Below are positions 8,301 through 15,705 of a stretch of DNA of 64,000 nt, one piece after another (the stretch's first letter is position 1; the number at the start of each line of letters is the position of its first letter). Source of the stretch: JAFGPS01 sp964628465 (lineage in GTDB: Bacteria > Planctomycetota > Phycisphaerae > Sedimentisphaerales > Anaerobacaceae); NCBI GenBank assembly GCA_964628465.1, contig CAZVOA010000001.1, positions 62,001 to 126,000 on the forward strand. Reading direction: 5' to 3'. Made by a program: the position numbers and the translations under genes. Below the pieces are notes generated by a model. It was given only the letters and a program-made list of their open reading frames with translations. It was not told the DNA's origin and did not search any database.

Positions 8301-8607
8301 AGAGCGGATTACCGCGTCTGTACTTATAGGAGCCGGATTCTATTTTGAAAATGCACGACCTGAAGCCGACCAGATAAATTTCGCACCGCATGTCAAAACA
8401 CCCGTACTGATGCTCAACGGCCAGTACGACAGCGCTTTTCCATATAAGCAGGCACAGAAACCCATGTTCGATTTACTCGGAACACCAGATAAGGATAAAA
8501 AACATATCCTCCTGGAAGGCGGGCACCTTCCAAAAGAATTGATTAATCAGGAAACACTCAATTGGTTCGATCGCTATCTCGGACCGGTTGAACTAAAGGA
8601 TGAATAA
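5353..8607 (+). CDS. Ser/Thr kinase fused to PEGA, FGE-sulfatase and alpha/beta-hydrolase domains
   Basis: A 1084-residue multidomain membrane protein. Residues 29-36 carry H-x3-C-x2-C, the zinc anti-sigma signature. A Hanks-type kinase follows (about 81-390) with GSGGMG loop, Lys111, HRD at 247-249 and DFG at 267-269, so it should be active. A TM helix (about 415-436) puts the rest outside the cytoplasm: PEGA-like (487-560), formylglycine-generating-enzyme-like domain (566-790, with DRYEVTNKQF, YDMAGNVQEW, GGGWND), then an alpha/beta hydrolase with Ser970 (GWSWG), Asp1026 and His1058 forming a complete triad. This suggests an outside sensor or enzyme coupled to inside phosphorylation. An 8-C run (7970-7977) sits between the FGE and hydrolase domains. 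Confidence 0.9.
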   Translation: MKTCLSENAFQALLDGSGQAEQITKWKRHLRECDSCAAHLIELKTSSKDTNKQSSKETVSWNNAGNHHISGRLEPNVQIGDFVIEKQIGSGGMGTVYQARQKSLNRKVALKVMAAGLLTTGESVSRFHREARAAAKLHHTNIVAIYAEGQEEQTCYYAMELIEGQTVDNIIRDLKNNPGENPKAVLSSRYFISDSQVNSVSASGSSYPEKSSLSKTESSQSYFDSIARLVADVADALAYAHKNGIIHRDIKPSNLILGTDGRIKLMDFGLARNLEEPSVTVTGAFLGTPRYMSPEQVKGAKQEVDYRTDIYSLGVTLYELLTLETPYSGDTREQVVTQILTEDLIRPRKIDSRIPKDMETICCKAMEKNPQERYQSAAQMAEDLRRYVNRFAITAKRAGYAERAVKLVRRHKVLSSLIAGITVVSAILILTGWKYYTSQWVQKTAIPEIRRLVDDGLYMEALKVANKAEFFAPRDPELLALFSEFTKVVPISTNPPGASIYAKLYNQPENSWIKLGKSPINKIRMVYGLYCWRIEKPGYATIERRVSLYDTLKFTLEKQDVPPAGMVKVNGGTNRLALIGMNKFCLDLPDFYIDRYEVTNKQFQEFVNSGGYQNKKYWKEPFNKDGVVIPWSDAIKNFIDSTGQPGPSGWINGQYPQGQDNYPVGGISWYEAAAYAEFAGKQLPTIYHWSLAGITEGNYAGTILQFSNFDDKGPAPIGQYKSLGDYGTYDMAGNVQEWCWNQADEGKRCILGGGWNDQHYKFVAMTRFKPFDRSQTNGLRCIKNVDDSVILSKAYEPVTIKVRDYANEKPISDDAFLLYKTSLFDYDNHSNLNPVIIASDETEDYWSHETISFDAAYGNERMTAHLYLPKNTSPPYQVVIYFPGSAAAFVHEYSAAAPLQFILRSGRAVLYPIYKGTYERNTGLATTRPDMSESYRDHVIWWAKDLSRSIDYLQTRDDIQHDKIGYFGWSWGAVLGAIFPAVEERITASVLIGAGFYFENARPEADQINFAPHVKTPVLMLNGQYDSAFPYKQAQKPMFDLLGTPDKDKKHILLEGGHLPKELINQETLNWFDRYLGPVELKDE

Positions 8608-8632
8608 TAATATTTTTTGACAAGGATGCTAT

Positions 8633-9724
8633 GTGAAATATTTCATTACGTATTTTTGTCTGCTCACTATATTACAATTATCCGGCTGTTCTATCGCTCG
8701 ATATCCAACTGCCGCTATATCAAAAAATCCTGAAACTGTTCATTTGGAATTTAAGAGCATCGTGGATTTAAAGAAAGTATTTTCTGATGTAAAAATACAA
8801 AACGACCCGAATAATAAAAATATCATAATAATTACATGTAGCGGTCTGAATATATTCGACAAAATTAAATTCGATGCCAATAATACTTCTTCGATAAAAT
8901 ATCATCGAAATCTATTATACCGGGAACCTCATGTTAACATTAAGCTTAAGTTATCAAACGGCCACAAACATCCTGTTTTTTTCGATACAGGATTTGATGG
9001 CACAATTTTACTCTCAAGCGATTTAGCACTCAAAAACAAACTTGCTATTTATCCAAGTGGACCTATGCTTCCAATCAGTTCATCAGGAATATGCATCATT
9101 CCTGAATTGAAAATAGGCTCGGCCCAAATTAAAGATATAATAGCCGGTTACGAAGAACAACAATGGCAATTGCGTATTTTGAATATACCTGTCTATAAAC
9201 ACCCAGATATGATTCTTGGCCGAGAACTTATTCGACAATTCGATTATGTTATATTCAACAACAAAAACAAAGAACTAACTCTTTCAAAAGATGGGCAGTT
9301 CAAACCGGATAATCCTCAGTCATGGTCATCTTTTCCTTTTTATGAAGACCCAAATGCTGGTAATACGATAATGGTAAAAATTCCTGTCGCCGGACATATA
9401 CTTGAGGTTGCATTCGATTCGTGTGGGTGGAAACCGGGATTGGAAATTAATCAAAAACAATGGCAAACGATTAAAAAAGATTTGCTGGTTAAAAATATTG
9501 CCAATTCTCATTATATGCTCTACATGGATGGTAAAAATATACCTTGTAAAAAAGCAACTATATCAGAATTAAGAATTGGGGATAAAAAAATTAAAAACGC
9601 GAAGATGATTATTTATAATGAGGCGGATAACCAAAACAGTATTTTGAGTCTTGGTTATTTTCAGGATACTACTGTAGTATTGGATTATGTTAATAAACTT
9701 TTTTGGATAAAAAAGGCAAAATAA
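8633..9724 (+). CDS. Lipoprotein with two retropepsin-like aspartic protease domains
   Basis: 363 residues starting at GTG 8633 behind AAGGA (8622-8626). The N-terminus is a lipoprotein signal with lipobox LSGC (Cys19). The first protease-like half contains the DTG triad at 118-120 (VFFDTGFDGT) and the later DMILGRELIRQFDYVIF flap/strand pattern typical of retropepsin-like periplasmic proteases. The second half repeats the layout, but its triad reads DSC (262-264), so only the first active site looks canonical. It follows the kinase by 25 bases and is probably in the same operon. The substrate is unknown; processing of an exported partner is one possibility. Confidence 0.72.
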   Translation: MKYFITYFCLLTILQLSGCSIARYPTAAISKNPETVHLEFKSIVDLKKVFSDVKIQNDPNNKNIIIITCSGLNIFDKIKFDANNTSSIKYHRNLLYREPHVNIKLKLSNGHKHPVFFDTGFDGTILLSSDLALKNKLAIYPSGPMLPISSSGICIIPELKIGSAQIKDIIAGYEEQQWQLRILNIPVYKHPDMILGRELIRQFDYVIFNNKNKELTLSKDGQFKPDNPQSWSSFPFYEDPNAGNTIMVKIPVAGHILEVAFDSCGWKPGLEINQKQWQTIKKDLLVKNIANSHYMLYMDGKNIPCKKATISELRIGDKKIKNAKMIIYNEADNQNSILSLGYFQDTTVVLDYVNKLFWIKKAK

Positions 9725-9812
9725 GGAATTGCCCCCAAAAAAGACTATAAAACGTATTTGCTTTGTATCAAATTTCACCTGAGTGGTTTCTTCTTGAATA
9801 TCCAATCCATTT

Positions 9813-9842
9813 TTGTTACAATTTATTTTTATATTGTTACAA
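9813..9842. promoter_or_regulatory. Two TTGTTACAA sites 21 bp apart upstream of the sigma gene
   Basis: TTGTTACAA occurs at 9813-9821 and 9834-9842, an offset of 21 bases (two helical turns), ending 13 bases before the sigma-factor ATG. Each site has inverted arms TTGT/ACAA, as expected for a dimeric regulator. Closeness to the start codon suggests an operator or a duplicated promoter element. Similar sequence lies upstream of the kinase. Confidence 0.4.
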
Positions 9843-9855
9843 AATGGGATAAAAG

Positions 9856-10806
9856 ATGTTTCAAGATGATACAGAATTACCCTTAAATAGAGAGATACAC
9901 GAAGGAAATGAGCAGGACGACGAGAAACTGCTTGACGCGATTCGTGAGAAAAAGGAAAACGCATGGTCTTTGCTTATTGAGCGTTACCATGGCAGACTCA
10001 CCAACTTCGCGGCATCGAAACTGCACAAACGTGAAGACGCGGAAGATATTACTCAGGATACTTTCATTTCGTTCATTAAGGGACTGGAAAATTATCGCGG
10101 CGAAGTGAATCTTGAAACTTATTTATTTACAATCCTGAGAAACAAGATTATCGATAAATATCGCAGCAACAATGTCAGATCAGTAAGTCTCATTCAGGAT
10201 GTGTTTTATTCTTCGCAAATTGACAATACACAAAATGCCGCTTCTGAAACCTCAGCCGCTTCTCCTTCACAAAGCTGGATTGTATCACAGAATGAGCAGT
10301 ACACAATTCATCAGAATATGCTTGCAGAGGCTCTTTTGCAGCTTTGCCAAACCTTCAAGGATTCATATAGATTTCGCAACCTTAAAATTCTTGAGCTGCT
10401 TTTATATTGCGGCGCGTCAATTTCAACGGCGGCGGAGCTTGTAAAAGTTGAAGAGTCAACTGTAAGAGCATTTAAACATCGCTGTCTTAAATATTTGCAA
10501 AATTATGTCGAGTCAATTAATACCTCTAATGAATTCCCTTATTCCAACTTTGAAAATCTCCTTACCAGCACATGGGAATCCCAGCGGCTTACATGTCCGA
10601 AAAGAAGCACAATAGGCGCTTTCCTGCTCGAACAAATCGACCCGGAATGGTTCGATTATATCGATTTTCATATCACTACGCTCGGATGTCACTTTTGCAG
10701 AGCGAATCTTAAAGACCTCAAACATCAGAAAAACATCGAAGAAAGTCAATTCAGACAGAAAATAATGGCTTCGACTATCGGATTCTTCAGGAAACGAGAA
10801 TTATAA
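9856..10806 (+). CDS. ECF-type RNA polymerase sigma factor with C-terminal zinc-binding tail
   Basis: Sigma-70 region 2 spans about 27-105 (AWSLLIERYHGRLTNFA, then EDAEDITQDTFISF) and a region-4-like helix-turn-helix lies at about 175-215 (SISTAAELVKVEESTVRAFKHR). The protein is 316 residues, about 100 longer than a minimal ECF factor. The tail carries H272-x5-C278-x2-C281, a layout close to the H-x3-C-x2-C zinc motif at the N-terminus of the upstream kinase; the residues after it (RANLKDL here, AAHLIEL there) are also similar. Proximity and this resemblance suggest a functional link. Transcribed behind its own double TTGTTACAA element. Confidence 0.85.
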   Translation: MFQDDTELPLNREIHEGNEQDDEKLLDAIREKKENAWSLLIERYHGRLTNFAASKLHKREDAEDITQDTFISFIKGLENYRGEVNLETYLFTILRNKIIDKYRSNNVRSVSLIQDVFYSSQIDNTQNAASETSAASPSQSWIVSQNEQYTIHQNMLAEALLQLCQTFKDSYRFRNLKILELLLYCGASISTAAELVKVEESTVRAFKHRCLKYLQNYVESINTSNEFPYSNFENLLTSTWESQRLTCPKRSTIGAFLLEQIDPEWFDYIDFHITTLGCHFCRANLKDLKHQKNIEESQFRQKIMASTIGFFRKREL

Positions 10807-11057
10807 GAAGACTCGTGCTTGCTACCCTTCCCTCTTTTTTATTGTAAAGCAAAGAAATTATAGGAGCTAAGTTTTCCAGACGGATTTTATCGTAATCCTG
10901 AAACAAGGCTTTAATAACTATACACAAAGACATTAAGTCGCCTGCTTCATATGCCGATATTTTTTTTGTTTATAAGAATTTTAGTACGCTTGGATTCTAT
11001 ATTTTCTGAGTCGAAGCACGGGAATAGTGTAAAAATAAAAATGAAACTTATTTGAAA

Positions 11058-13319
11058 ATGGACGTCAAAAAGATGAATGAAATGCTTGATAAACCCGCAA
11101 AAGTAATAGCAATTAATCAAAACGAAAACATAATCAAAGCGGCTGAAAAAATGCAGAAAGAAAAAATCAGCTGCCTTATAGTAAATGACAGCGAAGGTAA
11201 ACTCGTCGGCCTTCTGACCGAACGTGACATAGCTCACTGCGTCGCGCTTTGTCCGAAAGAATTTATTAATACGATGGTCAGCCAGATAATGACGGCGAGA
11301 ATTGTCTCATGTCCCCCGAATACGCCAACAAGTAAAGCCAGAGAAATAATGACAGTTCATGGAATACGTCACCTGCCGATAGTTGAAAATAATAACGTCG
11401 TAGGAATTTATAGTATCAGGGACCTGATGCAGCAGCAGCTTCTGGAAGACCGCGCCGCAGCCAAAGAAGTTGCCATGCTTTCGGCATGTCTTAAAAGCAT
11501 TGACCTGAATGAGGCCGCGGAAATAGTCACAAAAGAAGTACCGAAAATATTCCAGGCAAACAGGTGTGCGATATGTTTGTTCAAAGACGACAATAATATG
11601 GAAATTCCATCACTATCGAGTCTTAACGAATGTATCTGCCCGAAAGATAAACTATGCTGCATAGCGCCGATAGATTCACTAATACCGGAAAAGTCAATTA
11701 TCGGCGAAATCGTCCATGATGATAATTTCACTTATGACATGCTTCCAGAGCCATGCGAAAAAGCTGGAGCGCAGGGACCAAGACTGGTTATACCTCTGAC
11801 AATATCGGAAAGCAGCGGAAATAAAAATAACTTATCCTCTTCTTCTTTTTTACTCGGCAAAACGATAAACGGAACAATGCTGGATGTTAAAGAAAAAACA
11901 TTGATCCAAAATGACCTAATGGTTGGTTACTTATGTATGTGCGGCCTGCATGGAAAAGAAAATATCAACAGAGAGCTTGTTAGTTATAAAGCAAAACTTA
12001 CAAAGGAAATTCTAACTTCACATCTTACAAACGCAAGCTTATATCAAAGGGCGAGATTAACTTCTCTTTCAGATGCACTTACCGGTGTTGGTTCGAGAAA
12101 GCTGCTTGAGGACAGACTCCAGGCCGAAGCGGCAAGAGCAAAACGTTATAAACGCCCATTCTCTGTCGCGATTATTGACCTTGACAATTTCAAAACAATT
12201 AACGATATCCTCGGACACGCTACCGGCGATGAAGCTCTCAAAAAGCTCGCGATTTGCATGAAACAACAAAAAAGAACACCAGATGTACTTGCAAGATACG
12301 GCGGTGACGAATTCGTAATTTTAATGCCTGAAACCAAAGCGGAAGATGCTTTAATTTTGATGGAAAGAATTCGTGCGGCAGTCCAGCAAATACATATAGC
12401 GGAAAAAATTTCAATGACAATAAGCTGCGGAATCGCGCAGGATATACCTGAAAACAATGACGGATCAAGTGATGTCATCAGACGCTCTGACCTTGCTCTT
12501 TACGAAGCAAAAAGCGCAGGGAGAAATTGCGTAAAACTCTGGAACAAGAACATGTCAAAAATTCTCAGCCCGGATGACATTGAAATGGAGAAAATTAAAA
12601 ATCTTAGGAGACGGGTAGCCGGACTTTCGGAACAGGCGGAAAATATGTTCATCCAGAGTATATGCGGCTTTGTACAGGCCCTCGAAGCCAAGGACCCATA
12701 TGTAAGAAGTCACTCTGAAAATGTTATGTATTACTGTACAGGTATATCCAAAGCAATGGGATTTACCGGTAAGAAAATTGAAATAATCAAGCGGGCGGCG
12801 ATGATACACGATATCGGAAAAATCGGCGTACCCGACGCGATTATCGCCAAACCTGACAGGCTTACCCCGCGGGAACAAAGTGTTATCGAGCAGCACCCGC
12901 TTATCGCGGTAAGAATTCTTGAGAAAATGAGCTTTCTCGAAGAAGAAGTAGCGATTATTCGCGCCCATCACGAAAAGTGGAATGGACAGGGTTATCCTGA
13001 TAGACTTGCGAAAACCGCAATTCCTGCCGGAGCGCGTATTTTAGCGGTCGCGGATTGCTTCGAGGCTCTGACTTCCGAGAGATATTATCATAGAGCAAGA
13101 ACAATCGACCAGGCGATTGAAATTCTTATCGATTCTTCAGAATATGATTTTGATCCTGATGTAGTAAAAGGTTTGCTTTCATGGATTAAAGAACTTCAGG
13201 CTCAAATCGGAAGAAAAGTCATGATAGAAGATTTAATCGACTCGCAAAAGAAACTCGGATATAGCTACCCGACAGAATTATCAGAAAAAACGGTGGAAGC
13301 AAACGCAGTTACTTCTTAA
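11058..13319 (+). CDS. CBS-GGDEF-HD-GYP cyclic-di-GMP regulator
   Basis: About 753 residues from ATG 11058 (an upstream TTG at 11052 is possible). Domains in order: a CBS pair (about 5-130), a cysteine-containing sensory region with GAF-like features (about 150-325), a diguanylate cyclase domain with GGDEF intact at 415-419, and an HD-GYP phosphodiesterase domain with HD at 584-585, HHE and GYP at 645-647. It can therefore both make and break cyclic di-GMP in principle; CBS domains usually bind adenine nucleotides and may set the balance. No TM segment or signal peptide, so cytoplasmic. It stands alone, convergent with the next gene. Confidence 0.92.
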   Translation: MDVKKMNEMLDKPAKVIAINQNENIIKAAEKMQKEKISCLIVNDSEGKLVGLLTERDIAHCVALCPKEFINTMVSQIMTARIVSCPPNTPTSKAREIMTVHGIRHLPIVENNNVVGIYSIRDLMQQQLLEDRAAAKEVAMLSACLKSIDLNEAAEIVTKEVPKIFQANRCAICLFKDDNNMEIPSLSSLNECICPKDKLCCIAPIDSLIPEKSIIGEIVHDDNFTYDMLPEPCEKAGAQGPRLVIPLTISESSGNKNNLSSSSFLLGKTINGTMLDVKEKTLIQNDLMVGYLCMCGLHGKENINRELVSYKAKLTKEILTSHLTNASLYQRARLTSLSDALTGVGSRKLLEDRLQAEAARAKRYKRPFSVAIIDLDNFKTINDILGHATGDEALKKLAICMKQQKRTPDVLARYGGDEFVILMPETKAEDALILMERIRAAVQQIHIAEKISMTISCGIAQDIPENNDGSSDVIRRSDLALYEAKSAGRNCVKLWNKNMSKILSPDDIEMEKIKNLRRRVAGLSEQAENMFIQSICGFVQALEAKDPYVRSHSENVMYYCTGISKAMGFTGKKIEIIKRAAMIHDIGKIGVPDAIIAKPDRLTPREQSVIEQHPLIAVRILEKMSFLEEEVAIIRAHHEKWNGQGYPDRLAKTAIPAGARILAVADCFEALTSERYYHRARTIDQAIEILIDSSEYDFDPDVVKGLLSWIKELQAQIGRKVMIEDLIDSQKKLGYSYPTELSEKTVEANAVTS

Positions 13320-13395
13320 TTTATATAAGTTTTAAGGACAAATCGGTCAGTTTGAGTTTATAAATTAAATATTATAAATCGCAAGAGAACTTAGT

Positions 13396-14292
13396 TTAGT
13401 TTCCTATTATTTCTTTAATACTGCTGTCCAGAAGCTTATTAAATTCTTCCGGCCTCTCCAGCATTAAAAAATGACCGGCTCCTTTCATTATCTTGACATC
13501 GAATGACTTCATATACCGCTTGTTTGCCTCGATATTTGTCGGCCACAGGTCTGCGTTTATACATATTACCGGGACCTTGACTTCTTTGAAAATATCTATC
13601 GTCTTCTTGTCAGCTATTGCCCCCACGTATTCTTCGAGCATGTTTATTGATTCTGCTGGTGGTGCCGATGACATATCGATAATAATCCATTTCGATAGTT
13701 TCTTGTTTATGTCCTTTCCCATCATCTGATTGACAAATTCTCTCACTGCAGGCTTAAAATCCTTTTTCATTCCATCGAGTCCAATTAATTTATAACCTTC
13801 TTCTTTGGTGAATGTCTCGTCCAGGTTGTGAAGAGTATCTACGCCTATTATACCAATAACCTTCTCCGGTTCCAACTTGACTGCAGACGCGACTATTTCA
13901 CCGCCAAATGAATGCCCGATTAAAATTACTTTTTTCGGATTAGCCGCCTCTATTACCGCCTTTACATCCTGAGCGAAACCATCTAACGAATAAACCTTGC
14001 GATGTTGTCCTGATTTGCCATGTCCGGCAATATCCATCGTTATTACGCAGTATTCTTCGGCAAAATGCGGCACCTGCTCGCGCCAGTATCTGCTGTCGCA
14101 GCTCCACCCGTGTACGAACAACAGGGCTGTGTCCCCCTGGCCATAAACGTTGTAGCTGATTTTTTCCCCATCAAACGATGTTGCATATCGATTCTGATTT
14201 TTTTGCGTCGGCGCTGAACACGATAAGGCAAATAACATCGCCATCGCACATAAAACTATTGTATTTTTTGATTGTAGTATTATCTTTTTCAT
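13396..14292 (-). CDS. Alpha/beta hydrolase lipoprotein
   Basis: 298 residues. An N-terminal signal ends with lipobox-like ALSC (Cys25), so the protein is probably lipid-anchored in the envelope. The hydrolase fold is complete: oxyanion-region HGW at 61-63, nucleophile Ser128 in GHSFGG, Asp248 and His274 in GAGHF. The cap between about 150 and 235 is helical. Such enzymes cleave esters, lactones or amides; the substrate cannot be read from the sequence. Convergent with the upstream regulator gene over a 76-base gap without a strong terminator. Confidence 0.85.
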   Translation of the reverse strand: MKKIILQSKNTIVLCAMAMLFALSCSAPTQKNQNRYATSFDGEKISYNVYGQGDTALLFVHGWSCDSRYWREQVPHFAEEYCVITMDIAGHGKSGQHRKVYSLDGFAQDVKAVIEAANPKKVILIGHSFGGEIVASAVKLEPEKVIGIIGVDTLHNLDETFTKEEGYKLIGLDGMKKDFKPAVREFVNQMMGKDINKKLSKWIIIDMSSAPPAESINMLEEYVGAIADKKTIDIFKEVKVPVICINADLWPTNIEANKRYMKSFDVKIMKGAGHFLMLERPEEFNKLLDSSIKEIIGN

Positions 14293-14436
14293 ATAAACTT
14301 ATATTTCCCATTTAAACGGTTAAAGAACATTTTTTCACACAGCATCGATAATCCTACCATAATTTTCCAGAATGGTCAAAAACAATTTTGATGGAAATAT
14401 GTCACAAACTATATAGGAAATGCAGGCTTAATTCTA

Positions 14437-15171
14437 TTATCTGCGTTTTCTCAATAGTTCATTGATACTGCCGATTCGTTCTGTAAATGCCGGATGTGTG
14501 GAAAAATAGTTTCCCAATTGGATTTGATTTGAAGATGATTTCAGTTCGCTTAAACGCCTCAGCAGACTAATTGAAGCTTCAGGTTTAAAACCAGCGGCTT
14601 CTATAAGACGAACGCCGAGTTTATCCGCTTCAAATTCAAGCTCATGCGAATACGAGCTTTCGAGATATTGCATTCCAACTTTCTTGACCCATCCCGCGAC
14701 AGCTCCTCGCACCGGCGCAACTCTGGAAGCGGCGGTTACAGCGAAATCACGCATAATACGATTTATCGCGTGCCTGCGAATCACATGAGCCATTTCATGC
14801 GCAATAATAAACGCCGTCTCGTCCTTGTCCCACTGGCATAAATCCAGTATCGAGCGTGTTACAAAAATAAATCCGCCCGGCAACGCGAACGCGTTTGGCT
14901 CGGCTCCTGTAATTGCCTCGAAATTAAATGTGCGAAATTCATTTGCTACACATTCACGAAGACGTAAGCCGGTTTCATTTAGTATTGTTTCAACTTCAGG
15001 ATTTTTATCGATTTCCGCCTGCATCCTGATTTCACGCGCAAGGTCCCGGCCGACTTCGTTTTCAATTTTTATAGTATCAGCTTCCGTCCCAGCCATCGAA
15101 TGCCATATCCATTGGGCCTTGCGAACCTTGGGACCAACCTTCCTACCCAAATTATAGAATAAACCAGACAT
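14437..15171 (-). CDS. M48-family zinc metallopeptidase
   Basis: 244 residues with the zinc motif HEMAH (His125, Glu126, His129) and a downstream ELEFEADKLG segment that supplies the third ligand, as in the M48 (HtpX/Oma1/BepA-like) family. A conserved NAFALPGGFIFVTR stretch (93-106) precedes it. No signal peptide or clear TM helix is seen, unlike HtpX, so it may be soluble or peripherally attached. Likely role: quality-control proteolysis. Same strand as the lipoprotein hydrolase downstream, separated by 144 bases. Confidence 0.87.
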   Translation of the reverse strand: MSGLFYNLGRKVGPKVRKAQWIWHSMAGTEADTIKIENEVGRDLAREIRMQAEIDKNPEVETILNETGLRLRECVANEFRTFNFEAITGAEPNAFALPGGFIFVTRSILDLCQWDKDETAFIIAHEMAHVIRRHAINRIMRDFAVTAASRVAPVRGAVAGWVKKVGMQYLESSYSHELEFEADKLGVRLIEAAGFKPEASISLLRRLSELKSSSNQIQLGNYFSTHPAFTERIGSINELLRKRR

Positions 15172-15705
15172 AGAAAGTTAAATTGTTAAAAGTTTAAAAA
15201 AATCAGGAACCTGTCCTTAACTTCCTGTGATTATATCAAAAAGATGTGAAAATTTCGAGATGTTTATTGAATTAAGTAATTTATTAGCAGCTAACCACCG
15301 GTAATGAAGCTTGGCTTCCCAACGCCCTGTATCCTCTTTTACTCATACACCCATAAACCCTTATACTCGTACACTCAATCAGACAGATGACATTGTGTTT
15401 CGAGTTTATTTTCCCATTTATGAGAATCGATTTCAGAGAACAGATAACTCTCGCAATCAAAAATTTGATGAAGAAAGCTTAATATTTTTTTCATAATACT
15501 CATTTTCAGACCTCTTTAGTATTACTTCTCAATCTTAACTTTTCACCTGAAAACGTGCTTTTTCAGGTCTTTCTAATAATAAAAGGCAAATGTGCAAAAT
15601 ATGGTAACGAAAAATAAATTGTAAAATATCTTAAAAAGAGTATTCTGATTAAATATTTTTTATTTGCAAAAACCTTATAAAACTAACAATTTTAAGGAGA
15701 CCGAC
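15172..15705. other. Intergenic region between M48 gene and GH127 gene
   Basis: AT-rich 534-base region between divergent genes. It holds a CAGGAA/TTCCTG inverted repeat at 15204-15227, a degenerate tandem ACTCATACACCC/ACTCGTACACTC-like stretch at about 15340-15380, a perfect 9-bp hairpin at 15545-15568, and a possible promoter TTGTAA (15619-15624), 16 bases, TATTCT (15641-15646) pointing to the GH127 gene. No convincing coding sequence. Confidence 0.5.
15545..15568. other. Perfect 9-bp hairpin, terminator-like
   Basis: ACCTGAAAA (15545-15553) and TTTTCAGGT (15560-15568) pair perfectly around a 6-base loop. The A/T ends give it a bidirectional-terminator look, but no gene is known to end here on either strand. 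Confidence 0.5.

Noticed and set aside
15311..15496. 61-codon frame in the intergenic region before GH127
   Set aside because: No ribosome site and the sequence overlaps a degenerate repeat; looks random.
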